64,000 nt of DNA from Lycium barbarum (taxonomy: Eukaryota; Streptophyta; Magnoliopsida; Solanales; Solanaceae). This document shows positions 21,601-31,951 of this stretch, one piece after another (position 1 is the stretch's first letter; each line of letters begins with the position of its first letter). The notes under the pieces were generated by a model that was not told the origin of the DNA, did not search any database, and saw only the letters and a program-made list of their open reading frames with translations. Made by a program: the position numbers and the translations under genes. The stretch spans positions 79,628,307 through 79,692,306 of the forward strand of contig NC_083339.1 of assembly GCF_019175385.1 (NCBI RefSeq), written 5' to 3'.

Positions 21601-22899
21601 ATGAGTATGCAACCAAGAGGAGGACGTTTGGTTCAAGAAGATGAAAAACTATGGAAAAAGGAATCTCTTTTCCGCACTAGATGTACCTCCCATGATAAGG
21701 TATGTTCGGTAATCATTGATAAAGGAAGTCATGTTAATGTTGTTTCTGAAGAGATGGTTTCTAAACTTGGCTTGTTAACAAAACTTCATCCATATCCTTA
21801 TAGCATCAAATTTGAGAATGATGATGGTGGTTTAGAGGTAACTCATCAATGCCTAGTTTCTTTTTCTATTGGCAAAATATATAATGATCTTGTTTGGTGT
21901 GATGTAACAAAGATGGATGCTTGCCACTTATTACTTGGAAGACCATGGGTGTATGAAAGGTGTGCTAACTATGATGAATATCGTAATACCTATTCATTTA
22001 CAAAGGATGGACGGAAAATTAAGTTGGTTCCCTTGACTCCAGAAGATGTTGCTAAAAACTCCAAGTATGTTGATGATTCTTTTGTGACCAAATTACAAAT
22101 CATTGGTCCCATAAATATGGAACAGAAAACGGAGGAGAAGAATGAATTGGATCCACAAGTTGAGGATTTACCTCCAAATTTTGATGAAGATCCATTGGAG
22201 CATCCAGCTATTTGTGAGATTGAGTTTCCACAAAGGGATTTCAAAAAGAATACAGATTTTGTTTCTTACTCCACACCAACCAAAGTAACGGATTGCATAG
22301 GACCTATAGTCTATGAAGATTTGGAAGAGAAAGAGAATAAGTTGCTGAAAAAGGAGTTTATGAATGAGAGTTTAATTTATTATCTAATTCGAGCAAGATT
22401 TATTCCTCAAAGGGTTGAATCTTTGCAAGAAAGTGTAGATTTAATATCTCTCAATTTCATTGAGGTTAATGGCTATAATCATGTCAAATATGAGAGCATC
22501 AAAATCATCAAGGAGCTCATAAGAAGACATGATTTATTCTCTAACCCTGATCCAAAGGTTCATGAATTTGATTTATTTAAAGGTTTTTGTGGCACTAACT
22601 CAGATTTTGCATGCAAATACCACATCGACACGGGAGTGTTCAAGATTTATGAAGATCAAAAGGAAATAAGTTATGATCATGGTTTACACATTGAAGATCA
22701 GTTTAAGATGATATGTTTGAGAAATCATGGTATAAAGTTACCACTAAGAAAGTGGGATTTAGTTCGGCCATATGCAAAGTTTTCTTTGAACATGATGAAG
22801 CTCTATGAAAAGTTAGAAAAATGCAACTTAGAGCCTGGTAAGTATGGGTTGTTCCCAATTTTTTTTTGGCTAATCTTTCACCGTTTATGGAGCCTTTAG
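21601..22899 (+). CDS. T5 ORF: protease-like domain with unknown C-terminal region
   Basis: An open frame of 432 codons from ATG at 21601 (an in-frame TTG lies 12 bp upstream; ATG is preferred). Residues about 20-140 look like the retropepsin-like part of gypsy polyproteins: LFRTRCTSHDKVCSVIID, then HLLLGRPWVYER. The catalytic triplet, normally D-S/T-G, reads D-K-G, so proteolytic activity is doubtful. Residues about 150-420 are acidic and charged and match no family I recognise. Near the end, a T9 run (about 22859) appears to shift the frame: the alternative frame reads EPLDSRTSLSQQGE, typical of a chromovirus pol end, while the ORF stops at 22897. It may be a fused remnant of gag-pol ends plus captured sequence. 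Confidence 0.7.
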   Translation: MSMQPRGGRLVQEDEKLWKKESLFRTRCTSHDKVCSVIIDKGSHVNVVSEEMVSKLGLLTKLHPYPYSIKFENDDGGLEVTHQCLVSFSIGKIYNDLVWCDVTKMDACHLLLGRPWVYERCANYDEYRNTYSFTKDGRKIKLVPLTPEDVAKNSKYVDDSFVTKLQIIGPINMEQKTEEKNELDPQVEDLPPNFDEDPLEHPAICEIEFPQRDFKKNTDFVSYSTPTKVTDCIGPIVYEDLEEKENKLLKKEFMNESLIYYLIRARFIPQRVESLQESVDLISLNFIEVNGYNHVKYESIKIIKELIRRHDLFSNPDPKVHEFDLFKGFCGTNSDFACKYHIDTGVFKIYEDQKEISYDHGLHIEDQFKMICLRNHGIKLPLRKWDLVRPYAKFSLNMMKLYEKLEKCNLEPGKYGLFPIFFWLIFHRLWSL

Positions 22900-22920
22900 A
22901 CTCGAGGACGAGTCTTTCTC

Positions 22921-22933
22921 AACAAGGGGAGAA
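22921..22933 (+). other. T5 polypurine tract
   Basis: AACAAGGGGAGAA directly precedes the 3' LTR start TGATGAAAG. Confidence 0.8.
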
Positions 22934-23713
22934 TGATGAAAGATGAAGAAGATCAAGAAATCCAAGAAAATCAAGAAACACAAGATTGAAATTCAAGAAA
23001 AAGAAAAGTCCAAGAAGCTCAAGTTTGAAGATTATTTCCCATTCTTGTTTCTTGAATCCTTTTCTAAATAGGTTTCTTGTTTCTTGATTTATATTATAGT
23101 AGGATTTAATTTCCTATCATTAGTAGGATCTTTAGCCTAGTTCTAGTAGGATTCTAGTTTTTTTTATTCTTTTCCTTGTAGAATAGGGATTTTATTTTCC
23201 TTGTTTTTAGTTATTTCCTTTCTAGAGTAGAATATGGATTTGTAGTCATAAAAGAAGAGAACCTAGGCCTATATAAAGGGTTCTCATGACTTGTAAATAT
23301 ACTATTCACGTTTTGAGCAGAAACCTAAATTTTGCAATAGAGTTATTTTCTCTATTTGGTGTTCTTTATCCTTGTTTTTGGCTCCAAGCAAGGTGGTGAT
23401 AGTCTTTATCTTGTTTTCAATAGCGTGTGGTGTTTCTTTATCACGTTAATTGATTTCAAGTGGTGACTTAGGAACTTTATTTGTTTTGATCATTCAAGAA
23501 CGCGGTTCTTGATTAAAATTCGTTCTAGTTCATACCCAAAACCTTAATTTTCTTTCCATCGTGCCGACCTCAATACTTACTTGATGTAAACGATTCAATG
23601 GTTATTTTTATAGTTCAAAACTTCATCTTTCTCCTCGTCTTGAAAACACATAATTCCGAGAACTATAGACCGATTTACGTCCGTTTCTTGAATCTGCCCA
23701 TCAAATCGCTTCA
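22934..23713 (+). repeat. T5 3' LTR, truncated
   Basis: Matches 20739-21518 almost perfectly, then stops at ATCGCTTCA, 51 bp short of the terminus, and passes into T4 sequence (CAGATATATTTC). The missing end includes the region present at 21519-21569. Confidence 0.88.
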
Positions 23714-25338
23714 CAGATATATTTCAATCAGTTATTTCTCACTCGATTAGCATATGTTTATCATACTTAGTTATCAGTATACCATATGTTGATCCAGCCA
23801 GCCAGTTGGTTCGCTCGGTCACATGCAGACAGGCACCGAGTACCGTGTTACGCCCAGGCCATGGCTCGAGGTGTGACAATTGTTTCAAAAAAGGCTTAAT
23901 CTTGATATGTTGATTTTTATTTTATTTTAGTAGGTTTTGTTTGTAGAAATGAAAAAGGAAAAAAATATTCAACATTTTTTGAGTATAAGTTTTGTGTTTC
24001 AAAGAAAGAAAAATTACAAAAAATAGGTCTCTTTTAATCTAGTTTTTTTAGTTAACTATTTTTAAAAAATTTCCTTAGTGTAACGATTTAAGTTTTCTTA
24101 TTTTTTTAATTTAAAAGTAGTTGATTAATATTTTATCATGGTCTTTTTATTTAATCAAAAGAAAAGAAAATCGAACCAATGATAGCCCACCACATGGTCA
24201 AATTCATCCCTATCCATATCCATGACATATTCCATTTTGGGAATAAGAATATCCAAGGACTTTTTGGGAAGAATTGCCAAAAATAGAAACACCATAAATA
24301 GAAACCTAGACCTAATTTACTAAACATATACCCTACACGCATCCTAATTCCATATACACCATCATCATCCATAGGAGATATAATCATTCCTAGACCTACA
24401 CTCAATACACACGCAGAGTGCACAATACCCTCGCTCTGTTTTCTTTCTTGCTCACCACTTCACTATTCTACACTGCATATATACATAGACACATCATGTA
24501 CACATAACAGATAGAGAAAACAAGGATTAAAAATGGAGAGCATAGAGAGATTGGATAGAGATCTATATATAGAGAGATTGAGACATACATGGACATATCA
24601 CAGAGACGCCATGGACTACGGAGATAGCAGCATAGAGAGATGTGAAAACAGAGAGGAGAACATCAAACCACACCGGTAAACCACCGTGAACCCAAATACC
24701 ACCATATCTCTCCGGATCTTTGTAGGCAATAAAAAAACACAAGGACGTCAAGAGGTGTCGAGTTTTCCTATCTACTTTCAGGCGCTGTCGAGGTCTCTAT
24801 TTGTAGCTCCGGTCTCAGTGGAATCAATTAGCAATAAAAAGACTACGTTTGAAGCTCTTTAAGGTCTATTTCTATACTTCTCTTTATTTTGTGCATATTA
24901 TGGTATCATGCCTTATATTTCTTTGGTTGCTTGAGATTCATTTTGTTTTTGAGATGTTTGGTTAAAAATTAATTGCTGGTAAATAGGGATCAACATGATA
25001 TTCCAGTAGATTAATGAAAAAGGGTGTATTAAAGGGTCATGGGGTTTAAACGATTAGCAATTATATTTGCTCACTTCATTAGTAAAAAGTTTTGTCTTAA
25101 TCCAGTTTGACTTTTTGTCACTTGGTTTTTAGATTAATTTTTCTTAATCCTTTGCTTAATATGGGTTGGGGGTTTGGTACAAAATTAATTGACTGGGGCC
25201 AAAAAATATTTGTAGCATTGGTTTCTTTGATTCTTATGCACATGCTAATGACGATAAACATAATTATAGGCAAAATATTAGGATCCGTTTGACGTTAGGC
25301 AAATGTACGTTTCTTTTTTTAAAAAAATCGTTTCGATT

Positions 25339-25553
25339 AAGAATGCGGTTATGCATCTTATGTTGTGACGCCTAAAAGAAACTCAAGGATGCGGTTACAC
25401 ACCTTGAACAAATTGTTCTAATAAATAATTTTCATTAATTCAAAGTAAGACGTGTTGACAGAGATAATTTAGGTGCGATACATACGAGCGAAGAAAGCGG
25501 TTATGCTTCTAAGCCGGTGTATGTCAAGATCCAGAATGCGGTTACGCATCTGG
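25339..25553 (+). other. Four-hairpin array with GGTTA loops in T3 LTR
   Basis: Hairpins at 25339-25359, 25383-25407, 25492-25510 and 25531-25553. Each has a lower stem, a single bulged A on the 5' side, an upper stem and a GGTTA or GTTA loop. Lower stems are AAG/CTT, TCAAGG/CCTTGA, AGA/TCT and CCAG/CTGG; upper stems ATGC/GCAT, TG/CA, AGC/GCT and ATGCG/CGCAT. The stems differ between copies yet stay paired. They lie 400-620 nt before the primer site. Function unknown. Confidence 0.7.
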
Positions 25554-25919
25554 GTTGAGACTAATAAAAGTTCAAAAAAAAAAAAAAAAAAAGAACGAGC
25601 AAATCAAGGCTTGTCACATAGTTTATACAAAAATACATTAAGCTAAGTATAAGTTGATAAAAGCGATCGTGCTAGAACCACGAGACTCGGGGAATGCCTA
25701 ACACCTTCTCCCCGATTAATAGAATTCCTTACCCGGTCTTTTATTTTCGTGGACCAATAATAACAGAGTCATTTCCTTTTGATTAGGGATTCATAAGGTG
25801 ACTTGGAACACCAAAACTCAATTCTAAGTGGCGACTCTGTAAAATAATTAATCCCTATTCAAAATTGTCACTTCAATTGGAAAAATCGTTTAATAATAAA
25901 ACCTGTGTGTTTACTGCCT

Positions 25920-25936
25920 GGGGGGGGGGGGGGGGG
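25920..25936 (+). repeat. G-run near end of T3 LTR
   Basis: Seventeen consecutive G, 15 bp before the LTR terminus. The length could be affected by sequencing. It could form a G-quadruplex in the RNA next to the primer site. Confidence 0.8.
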
Positions 25937-25955
25937 CAAGGGAGTGTGACATCTC

Positions 25956-25973
25956 TGGTGACTCTGCTGGGGA
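25956..25973 (+). other. T3 primer-binding site (tRNA-Arg type)
   Basis: TGGTGACTCTGCTGGGGA lies 4 bp after the LTR end GTGTGACA. It differs from the T2 site at two positions. The 34 bp that follow are all that remains of the T3 interior before T6 begins. Confidence 0.75.
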
Positions 25974-26007
25974 TAACCAGAATTCGATCTTTGTAAAAAT
26001 TGATAGG

Positions 26008-26820
26008 TGTTGACACCTAATTTTTGACCTCCAGTAATTTTATTTAATTTTTCGGAGTTCTTGAATCATAAACGGAGGAAAACATACATTTTTACAAGCC
26101 AAAAATGATTTTATAAAATTGTTTCGATGACATTTTTGCCATTTCATTTAGCAAAATATCATCAAATATATTAGTGTATATCATCTTGTATATTTGGTGT
26201 ATTTTTAGAAATCCAAACATGTTTATCAAGATTTTAATTCAAAAAATGGTGGAAACAATTAGTAATTAATTGTTTACAACTACAAATGGTCAATTGACAA
26301 ATATTTTATTCCGTTAAATCAAGAAAATTGATCAATTAAATGGATAATCAATTAGTCTCAATTTTATGATTTATTTGGCTATAATTTGCAATTATTTCCA
26401 AAAAAAATTAAAATTGGTTTTTCGTTAATTGCATGAGTCAATTATGGCCATAATTGAACGGGTCAATTACTTGCTATGTTTTAATTGCGGCTATAGTTAA
26501 AATAGCCAAGTATTTGTTATGTGTTAATGAAGGTTATAATTGAAATAATTAATTTATCCGATGCATTTGGTCACATTTGAAAAGGATTAATTAACTTCTG
26601 TTTTTAACATGGCCATAATTAAAATGGTTAATTTCCTTACCTTTAATTTTGACTATTTGTTAAATTAGCTAGTAGCCGTTTTGACAAACTTTCCTCTCTT
26701 ATATATATATATATATATATATATGCAGGTGTATCTACATGTGTATACACACATACATATACATATGTTGGGCCTCAGTTTTTTTTTTTTTTAGAGGACC
26801 AGGCCCAGTCCAAATAGGAC
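26008..26820 (+). repeat. T6 5' LTR (alignable part)
   Basis: Aligns with 35514-36290 from TGTTGACACC to GCCCAGTCCAAATAGGAC. It includes an (AT)n run (26700-26724). Beyond 26820 the other copy is interrupted. No primer site is found before gag: 26821-27210 holds plant-leader-like AAACCCTAGGCGCCGCC (about 26922) and nothing else recognised. A deletion of the LTR end plus primer site is the simplest explanation. Confidence 0.6.
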
Positions 26821-27210
26821 CAGACCCTGCCCAATTATCGCATAAACATACAAACATATACACATAACACACAAACAAACTGCTAAGGTCTTGTGTGTTG
26901 AAGAGATGAGGGTTTCAGAGAAACCCTAGGCGCCGCCTCGTTTATTTTCTCTATCTAGGCGTCATCGTTGTAAAAAATGGCAACAGTTCCGACGTACGTC
27001 GCTTTTTTCAGACCTGGCATGGCCGATTGAGGCAAAGCATTAAACGCTTATCTCCTCTCTCCACCATGTAATGACCAAACAAGGTATAACTCACCACTTT
27101 TCTTTGCTTTTTCTGCAGTTTACGCTCAAAGAGTACAAATTCCAGGAGGGATTTGTCTTGTTGCTAATTTGAATGCTCAATTTTGATTAGTTGTTGCAGT
27201 TTAGGCGGGA

Positions 27211-28260
27211 TTGAAGATGAATCCCTTGCCAATTTCATTTGTCCCACAATCCACAAGAGCCACTCATAAAGTGACTGGTCTAAGATATGACGACCTTTAT
27301 ATGCATCCGAACTTGGATTTGCCCGAGGGCTTCAAAGTGCCTAAATTTGAAATGTTCAACGGAACGGGAAATCCCAAGGCCCACTTACGATCTTATTGTG
27401 ACTAACTATGGGCAAAGAAGAATCAAGCACTCATCATGAGGCTATTCAACCAAAGCTTGACTGGAGAGGCTGCCGAATGGTTCACCGCATAAGACATACA
27501 TCGATGGGCCACATGGGAAGACATGGCAGAATCCTTCATGGAGAGATTCCGATTCAACGTTGAGACCGTACCTAACCAGTACTACCTGGAAAAAGTCAAG
27601 CAGAAGTCTACCGAGAACTATCGGGAATATGCAAGCAGGTGGAGGGCCGAAGCCACCCGAGTGCAACCACCGATAAGCGAGGAGGTATTAGTTTCCGTCT
27701 TTATCCTGTCATAAGAAACGAATTTCTATGACCGAATGCTATCCATGGATGAAAGGCCATTCTCCGAATTAGTAAAGATGGGAGAGGCTATAGAAGATGG
27801 TCTCAAAACTGGAAGAATCATCAGTGTGGCCAGCAAAGCCACCAGCCAAATCATTGTGGGGTCCGCTAGGAAAAAAAAGGAGGACGTGGCAAATGTCTCC
27901 CATACACATAGCCCAAAATCCAAAAAGCGAGAGGAGCCACATTCTCCCCTTGAAGTCTATCAATCACCACCACCCAGCGCCTACTTACCTGCGCCATATA
28001 GCCCTGTGTCTGTCTACTATGCACAACCCAATTTCCGAACACTGCCACTAAATTACCAAGCTCCACAGGAAAATTTCCAAACACCTCCACCAAATTACCA
28101 AGCTCCACAGCCAAATTACCAGCCCCACAGCCCAATTATCAAGCTCCAGCATCTGCTTATCAAGCCCCACAAAATAACCAACCAGCAAATTACCAAATTT
28201 AACAGGATCGGACCCAGGAGTACAACCAAACAAATAGTGCAACAAGAGTCGATGACATAG
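27211..28260 (+). pseudogene. T6 gag (Tat/Ogre type, several stops)
   Basis: From ATG at 27211: GLRYDDLYMHPNLDLPEGF and FEMFNGTGNPKAHLRSYCD correspond to the T2 gag motifs PDVDLPVGY and FNGTGDPHTHLRAYCD. Stops lie at 27403-27405, near 27490 and at 27712-27714. The second half has FMERFRFNVE, YREYASRWRAEA, then MDERPFSELVKMGEAIEDGLKTGRI, KKKEDVA and a Pro/Gln/Tyr-rich tail with repeated NYQAP units, ending near 28260. The zinc-knuckle region seen in T2 is missing. The capsid core is the same family as T2 gag but diverged. Confidence 0.85.
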
Positions 28261-28399
28261 GTCAATCTTATAGGAAACTAACATTTTTGAATGCAGGTTC
28301 CCAGTGTCGTTAGGAGACGACCATTTATTGCTAACCTTGTTTGTTCATACTGACAAAGCAGGTAAGAAGCGACTCGTCAGAAGAGATCCCAATTCGCAT

Positions 28400-28665
28400 C
28401 AAATGCACCAAGAACGAAGAAACAAAGAACACCACAAGGATGGCCCACTCAAGTCGAGAAGGCTACAAAAATAGAGAGCGCCACAAGGATGGCCCACTCA
28501 AGTCGAGAAGGTTACAAAAATAGAAAGCGCCGCAAGGGTGGCCCACTCGAGCCTAGAAGGCTACAAAGATAGAAAGCGTCGCAAGGATGACCCACTCGAG
28601 CTTAGAAGCCTACAAAGATAGAAAGAGCCATAAGGATGGCCCACTCGAGCGAAAAGGGCTATGAA
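28400..28665 (+). repeat. T6 tandem repeat, about 50 bp unit
   Basis: About five units containing GGATGGCCCACTC, AGTCGAGAAGGCTAC and AAAATAGA. Copies become more degenerate to the right, merging into a CAAAAGGGC-type stretch (28665-28885). Confidence 0.75.
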
Positions 28666-28884
28666 AAGGACAAAATGCCACAAAGGCAACGATCTAGCCA
28701 AGAGAGCGAAATGCCATAAGGGCAACAATTTAGCCAAAAGGGCTATAATGAACGAAACATCATAGGGACAACATTATCAGGACAAAAGGGTCACACAATG
28801 AACAACGTGACATATCAGACCAAGAGGGGCATAACCGACCAAAAGGACGAAAGAAAGACGATCCAGCCAAAAGGGTCATATCTA

Positions 28885-29207
28885 TCATATACATGCCAAG
28901 AGGGCCGTTCATTCAAACATATGTATACTAAGAGGGCCATTCATTTAAACATATGCATGCTCAAAAGGCCATTCATACAAACTGCCAAGAGGGCCATTCA
29001 TACAAACATTGCCGAGAGGACCATTTACACAAACTGCCGAGATGGTTATTCATACAAACTACCAAGAGGGCCAATCATATAAACATTTTCGAGAAGGCCA
29101 TTCATATCAAACTGCCAAGATGTCCATTCATATCAAACTGCCTAGAGGGCCATTCATACAAACTACCAAGAGGGCCATTCATACAAACATTGCCGAGAGG
29201 GCCATTT
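28885..29207 (+). repeat. T6 tandem repeat, GAGGGCCATTCATA units (left part)
   Basis: About a dozen copies of a 24-30 bp unit containing GAGGGCCATTCATA followed by CAAACTGCC or CAAACATTGCC. The array is split at 29207 by T7 and resumes at 34225. Translations of these repeats are open by chance because of the unit length. Confidence 0.85.
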
Positions 29208-29250
29208 CGTTACACCCTATAGTTTCGTACGTGGAAATTTATAAGTGTTG

Positions 29251-31951
29251 TGTCACGACCCAACCCCGTGGGCCATGACTAGTGCCCGAGCTGGACACTC
29301 GTATATGTACCTGTTAAATATAGGCAACTGATTCTTAAGAACAATATGGAAACTTTGCAAAAGAACCTCAAAGGTTCACATCGTCATCATAAATAGGTGT
29401 CCCGATAACCTGTCTCCTGAGGAGTCACAACTAATCAAAATATAATACGATACGCAAGCCGACAAGGCTGCCACTACATGTTAATATGATACGCAAGCCG
29501 ATAAGGCTGCCACAACATGTCAATACCATACATAAGCCGACAAGGCTATCACAACATGTCAATACTATACATAAGCCGACAAGGCTGTCACAACATGTCA
29601 ATACCATACGTAAGCCATATAGACACAGCTGAACAAAACTTATACACAACCCACACATATGTCTACAGACCTCTAGGAGTATCGATAGTGAAATATGACG
29701 GGACAGGGCCCTGTCGTACCCCTGGATAAACATATATATCTATACATCAAAAGATCTATACCAAAAGTCTAGGCTCCGGAAAAATGGAGCTCTTCAAGAC
29801 AGCTGAGTGGAAATCCTAAGCTGGAGGATCACCGAATCGTGTATCTGTACCTGCGGGCATGAAACGCAGCCCCCCGAAGAAAGGGGGTCAGTACGAGATA
29901 TGTACTGAGTATATAAAGCATGAAATACAACAAAGAGAATCACGACTGAAATAGAGATCATAGGAGACATGTATGACATTTAAAGTACCAATACCCTGGC
30001 CTTATGAAACGTAAAACATGCATGTTATTATCATATATCGTACCCGACCCATTATGGGACTCGGTGAATAAAGTCATCACATACCATCCTTGGCGCCATA
30101 ATCACATCATCATATCATCATATATATACATATACCGTGCCCGGCCCTCTAGTGAGGGACTCGGTGAACAATGCAGTGAACTGTGCACGAAAACATACCC
30201 GACCCGGTACTCGGTGAAAGATATAATGACAATATACACGAGCAGAGTAGTGAGTAGCCATATGCAAATCAAATCATCATCTGAGACTCGATAGGATAGA
30301 CAGAATGAACTAACACTTGAATATCAACGAAGGTAGTTATGTCAAGTATCCCTCAAACGTCATTATGAATTATGTCAAATGGGACTTCAAGAATCATAAA
30401 CGTGTATCGAGACAATATGAAATAACTTATGGAAATCAAGGACATTAACCACCCTAGTGTCTCTAAGAATAGGAGCTTATACATTCGTCGTTTGTTCATT
30501 TCATGTAAATCATGCCAAAAAGAAAGAAGGGTTAGCTTTACATACCTCAAGTTGCCAATATGAACCAACCGTGAACTCGTTAATGCTTACGCCAATCCTA
30601 TAACAAGGGAATGCGTATATGAACTTAGATGACGCTAGTATATGATGTATGTCAAATGATAATTCAATTCTAAAATGAAACGGGCAGTGTTTCCCCTATT
30701 CCTTAATCACTATAATGTAATCAATAGCCCGTAACCACAACCACCCCATTTAAGTCCCTTTGAACTAAAATCATCCATATACAAGGATATACATCAACCA
30801 GCCCAATATACACTTCGTATACGATATGTTATACACTTGTTTCCTTTCAAATTTATGAACCACATCAATAACAACACGACAACAACATCGACCACCATTC
30901 ATGTACAATGAAACTACTTCAATATCATTTTAATACAAGCTCGAAACAGCCCACCAAAACTACGACATCAAAATATGATTCCCGATCTTTACTTCACAAA
31001 ATTACAAACACACGGAAAAGAGTATAGCATTACCATGAACAACAACCCATCAATTATAACAACACGATACAAATCTTACTACACTTAGTTTTCCAATTCC
31101 ACAAGAACAACAACACAACCAGAACTCAATCCTTCTTGATATAATACAACCATAACTTTAAATATTAAATCCCTTCACTTTCATCATACAATCAATGACA
31201 ACAATAGCAACAACACTAACTAAAATTAATTTACCATTTCTAGATTAAGACAGCCCCTCATACGGCCCAAATAAAATCTCCACATCAATCATACACAATT
31301 CTTTGCATCCAATTCCATATAATACAAATTAATCTCTCCATTACAACATCTTTAACTCCAATTGCATTTCAAGATGAAGAAATCTTACCTTGAATTGATT
31401 AGGACAGATCCTATAATAACTTGCTCAATTCGCACCACTTCATCTTCCTCACTTCAACACCCTTAGGTTGCTGCCTTCTTGACGTGTAAAACACCTTAGG
31501 GGATAAATTATTTTTTTCCATGGAAGCTGGCAGTGAGCTACTCCAAATCTGCCATGGCCGTGAGTTGCCATGGCATGGAAGCTCCTCTCTCTTTCAACAA
31601 GTAGGTGAATGGAAAAATATGATTCATTAGTCACCATAATACTATATATATGCATCCCCTCTAGTTCACACATGTCCAACCAAAATGACATGTGTCCCAC
31701 TTGGGCATGTCATCTTCCATATCCAATTATATTTACCCATGTATTTTAGTGGGGCCCACTTAATAATCTGATTTGGTTAATTAATTTCCCACTTCACTAA
31801 TGTCTCAACTAATTGTAATTAATTAACAACCGTGCAATATAAAAATCGGAATTTAAAAATCCTTGTCTCATGTCTCAAAAATAATCTCGTCCTTAAACTT
31901 ATGTCGATTAGCTTACGAATACTCCAATGTATAAAAATACGGGGTATAACA
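29251..31951 (-). repeat. T8: solo LTR of T13 family, inverted
   Basis: 2701 bp, from TGTCACGACCC to GGGGTATAACA on +, flanked by a perfect duplication TGTTG (29246-29250, 31952-31956). It aligns with both T13 LTRs over the start, the CCCGGCC hairpin repeats, the double hairpin (29870-29908) and the end. It is inserted 43 bp inside T7. Confidence 0.92.

Larger units (their letters stand above)
20739..23713 (+). mobile_element. T5: small non-autonomous gypsy derivative
   Basis: Two LTRs, TGATGAAAG to CACATCA (831 bp, 5' copy) and a 3' copy truncated after 780 bp, enclose only about 1.36 kb. The shared 780 bp show one difference that I can find (position 21401 area, A versus G near 23600), so insertion is very recent. 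It has an iMet-type primer site, one ORF with a chromovirus-like protease segment, and a polypurine tract. RT and integrase are absent; mobility would need helper proteins. Confidence 0.88.
19986..23878 (+). repeat. T4: solo chromovirus-type LTR, split by T5
   Basis: Starts TGTAACACCTC and ends GGTGTGACA, flanked by a perfect duplication ATTGT (19981-19985, 23879-23883). The left piece (19986-20278) carries promoter palindromes such as AATACGGACCGTATT (20105-20119) and a degenerate copy at 20205-20221; the right piece (23714-23878) includes a CACCGAGTACCG remnant. Only about 460 bp of LTR remain, so much of its middle has been deleted. Confidence 0.85.
19928..25951 (+). repeat. T3: Tat-like LTR, interrupted
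   Basis: The start TGTAGACACGTGATTTTTGAC resembles the TGTTGACACCTAATTTTTGAC opening of T6. After 58 bp it is split by solo LTR T4 (target ATTGT), resumes at 23884 and ends GTGTGACA at 25951, followed by a Tat-type primer site. Without T4 it is about 2.13 kb. It contains an A/T-rich U3, a GAGAGATTG-rich block (about 24540-24600), a four-hairpin array (25339-25553), an A-run (about 25567-25591) and a G-run (25920-25936). The second LTR of T3 is not in the window. Confidence 0.75.

Noticed and set aside
20325..23713. Initial view of T5 with 780-bp LTRs ending at ATCGCTTCA
   Set aside because: That left 54 bp to the primer site. The inverted copy starts at TGATGTGATTC, showing that the terminus is CACATCA at 21569 and that the 3' LTR is truncated.
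24151..24751. Minus-strand ORFs rich in Trp/Phe that could suggest a host membrane gene
   Set aside because: They lie within the T3 LTR between its resumed start and its end; low-complexity AT-rich DNA and no family recognised.
28798..29278. Overlapping + ORFs with repeated peptides (such as RGPFIQT)
   Set aside because: They are translations of the GAGGGCCATTCATA tandem repeats in several frames; repeats in frame by unit length, not a protein.
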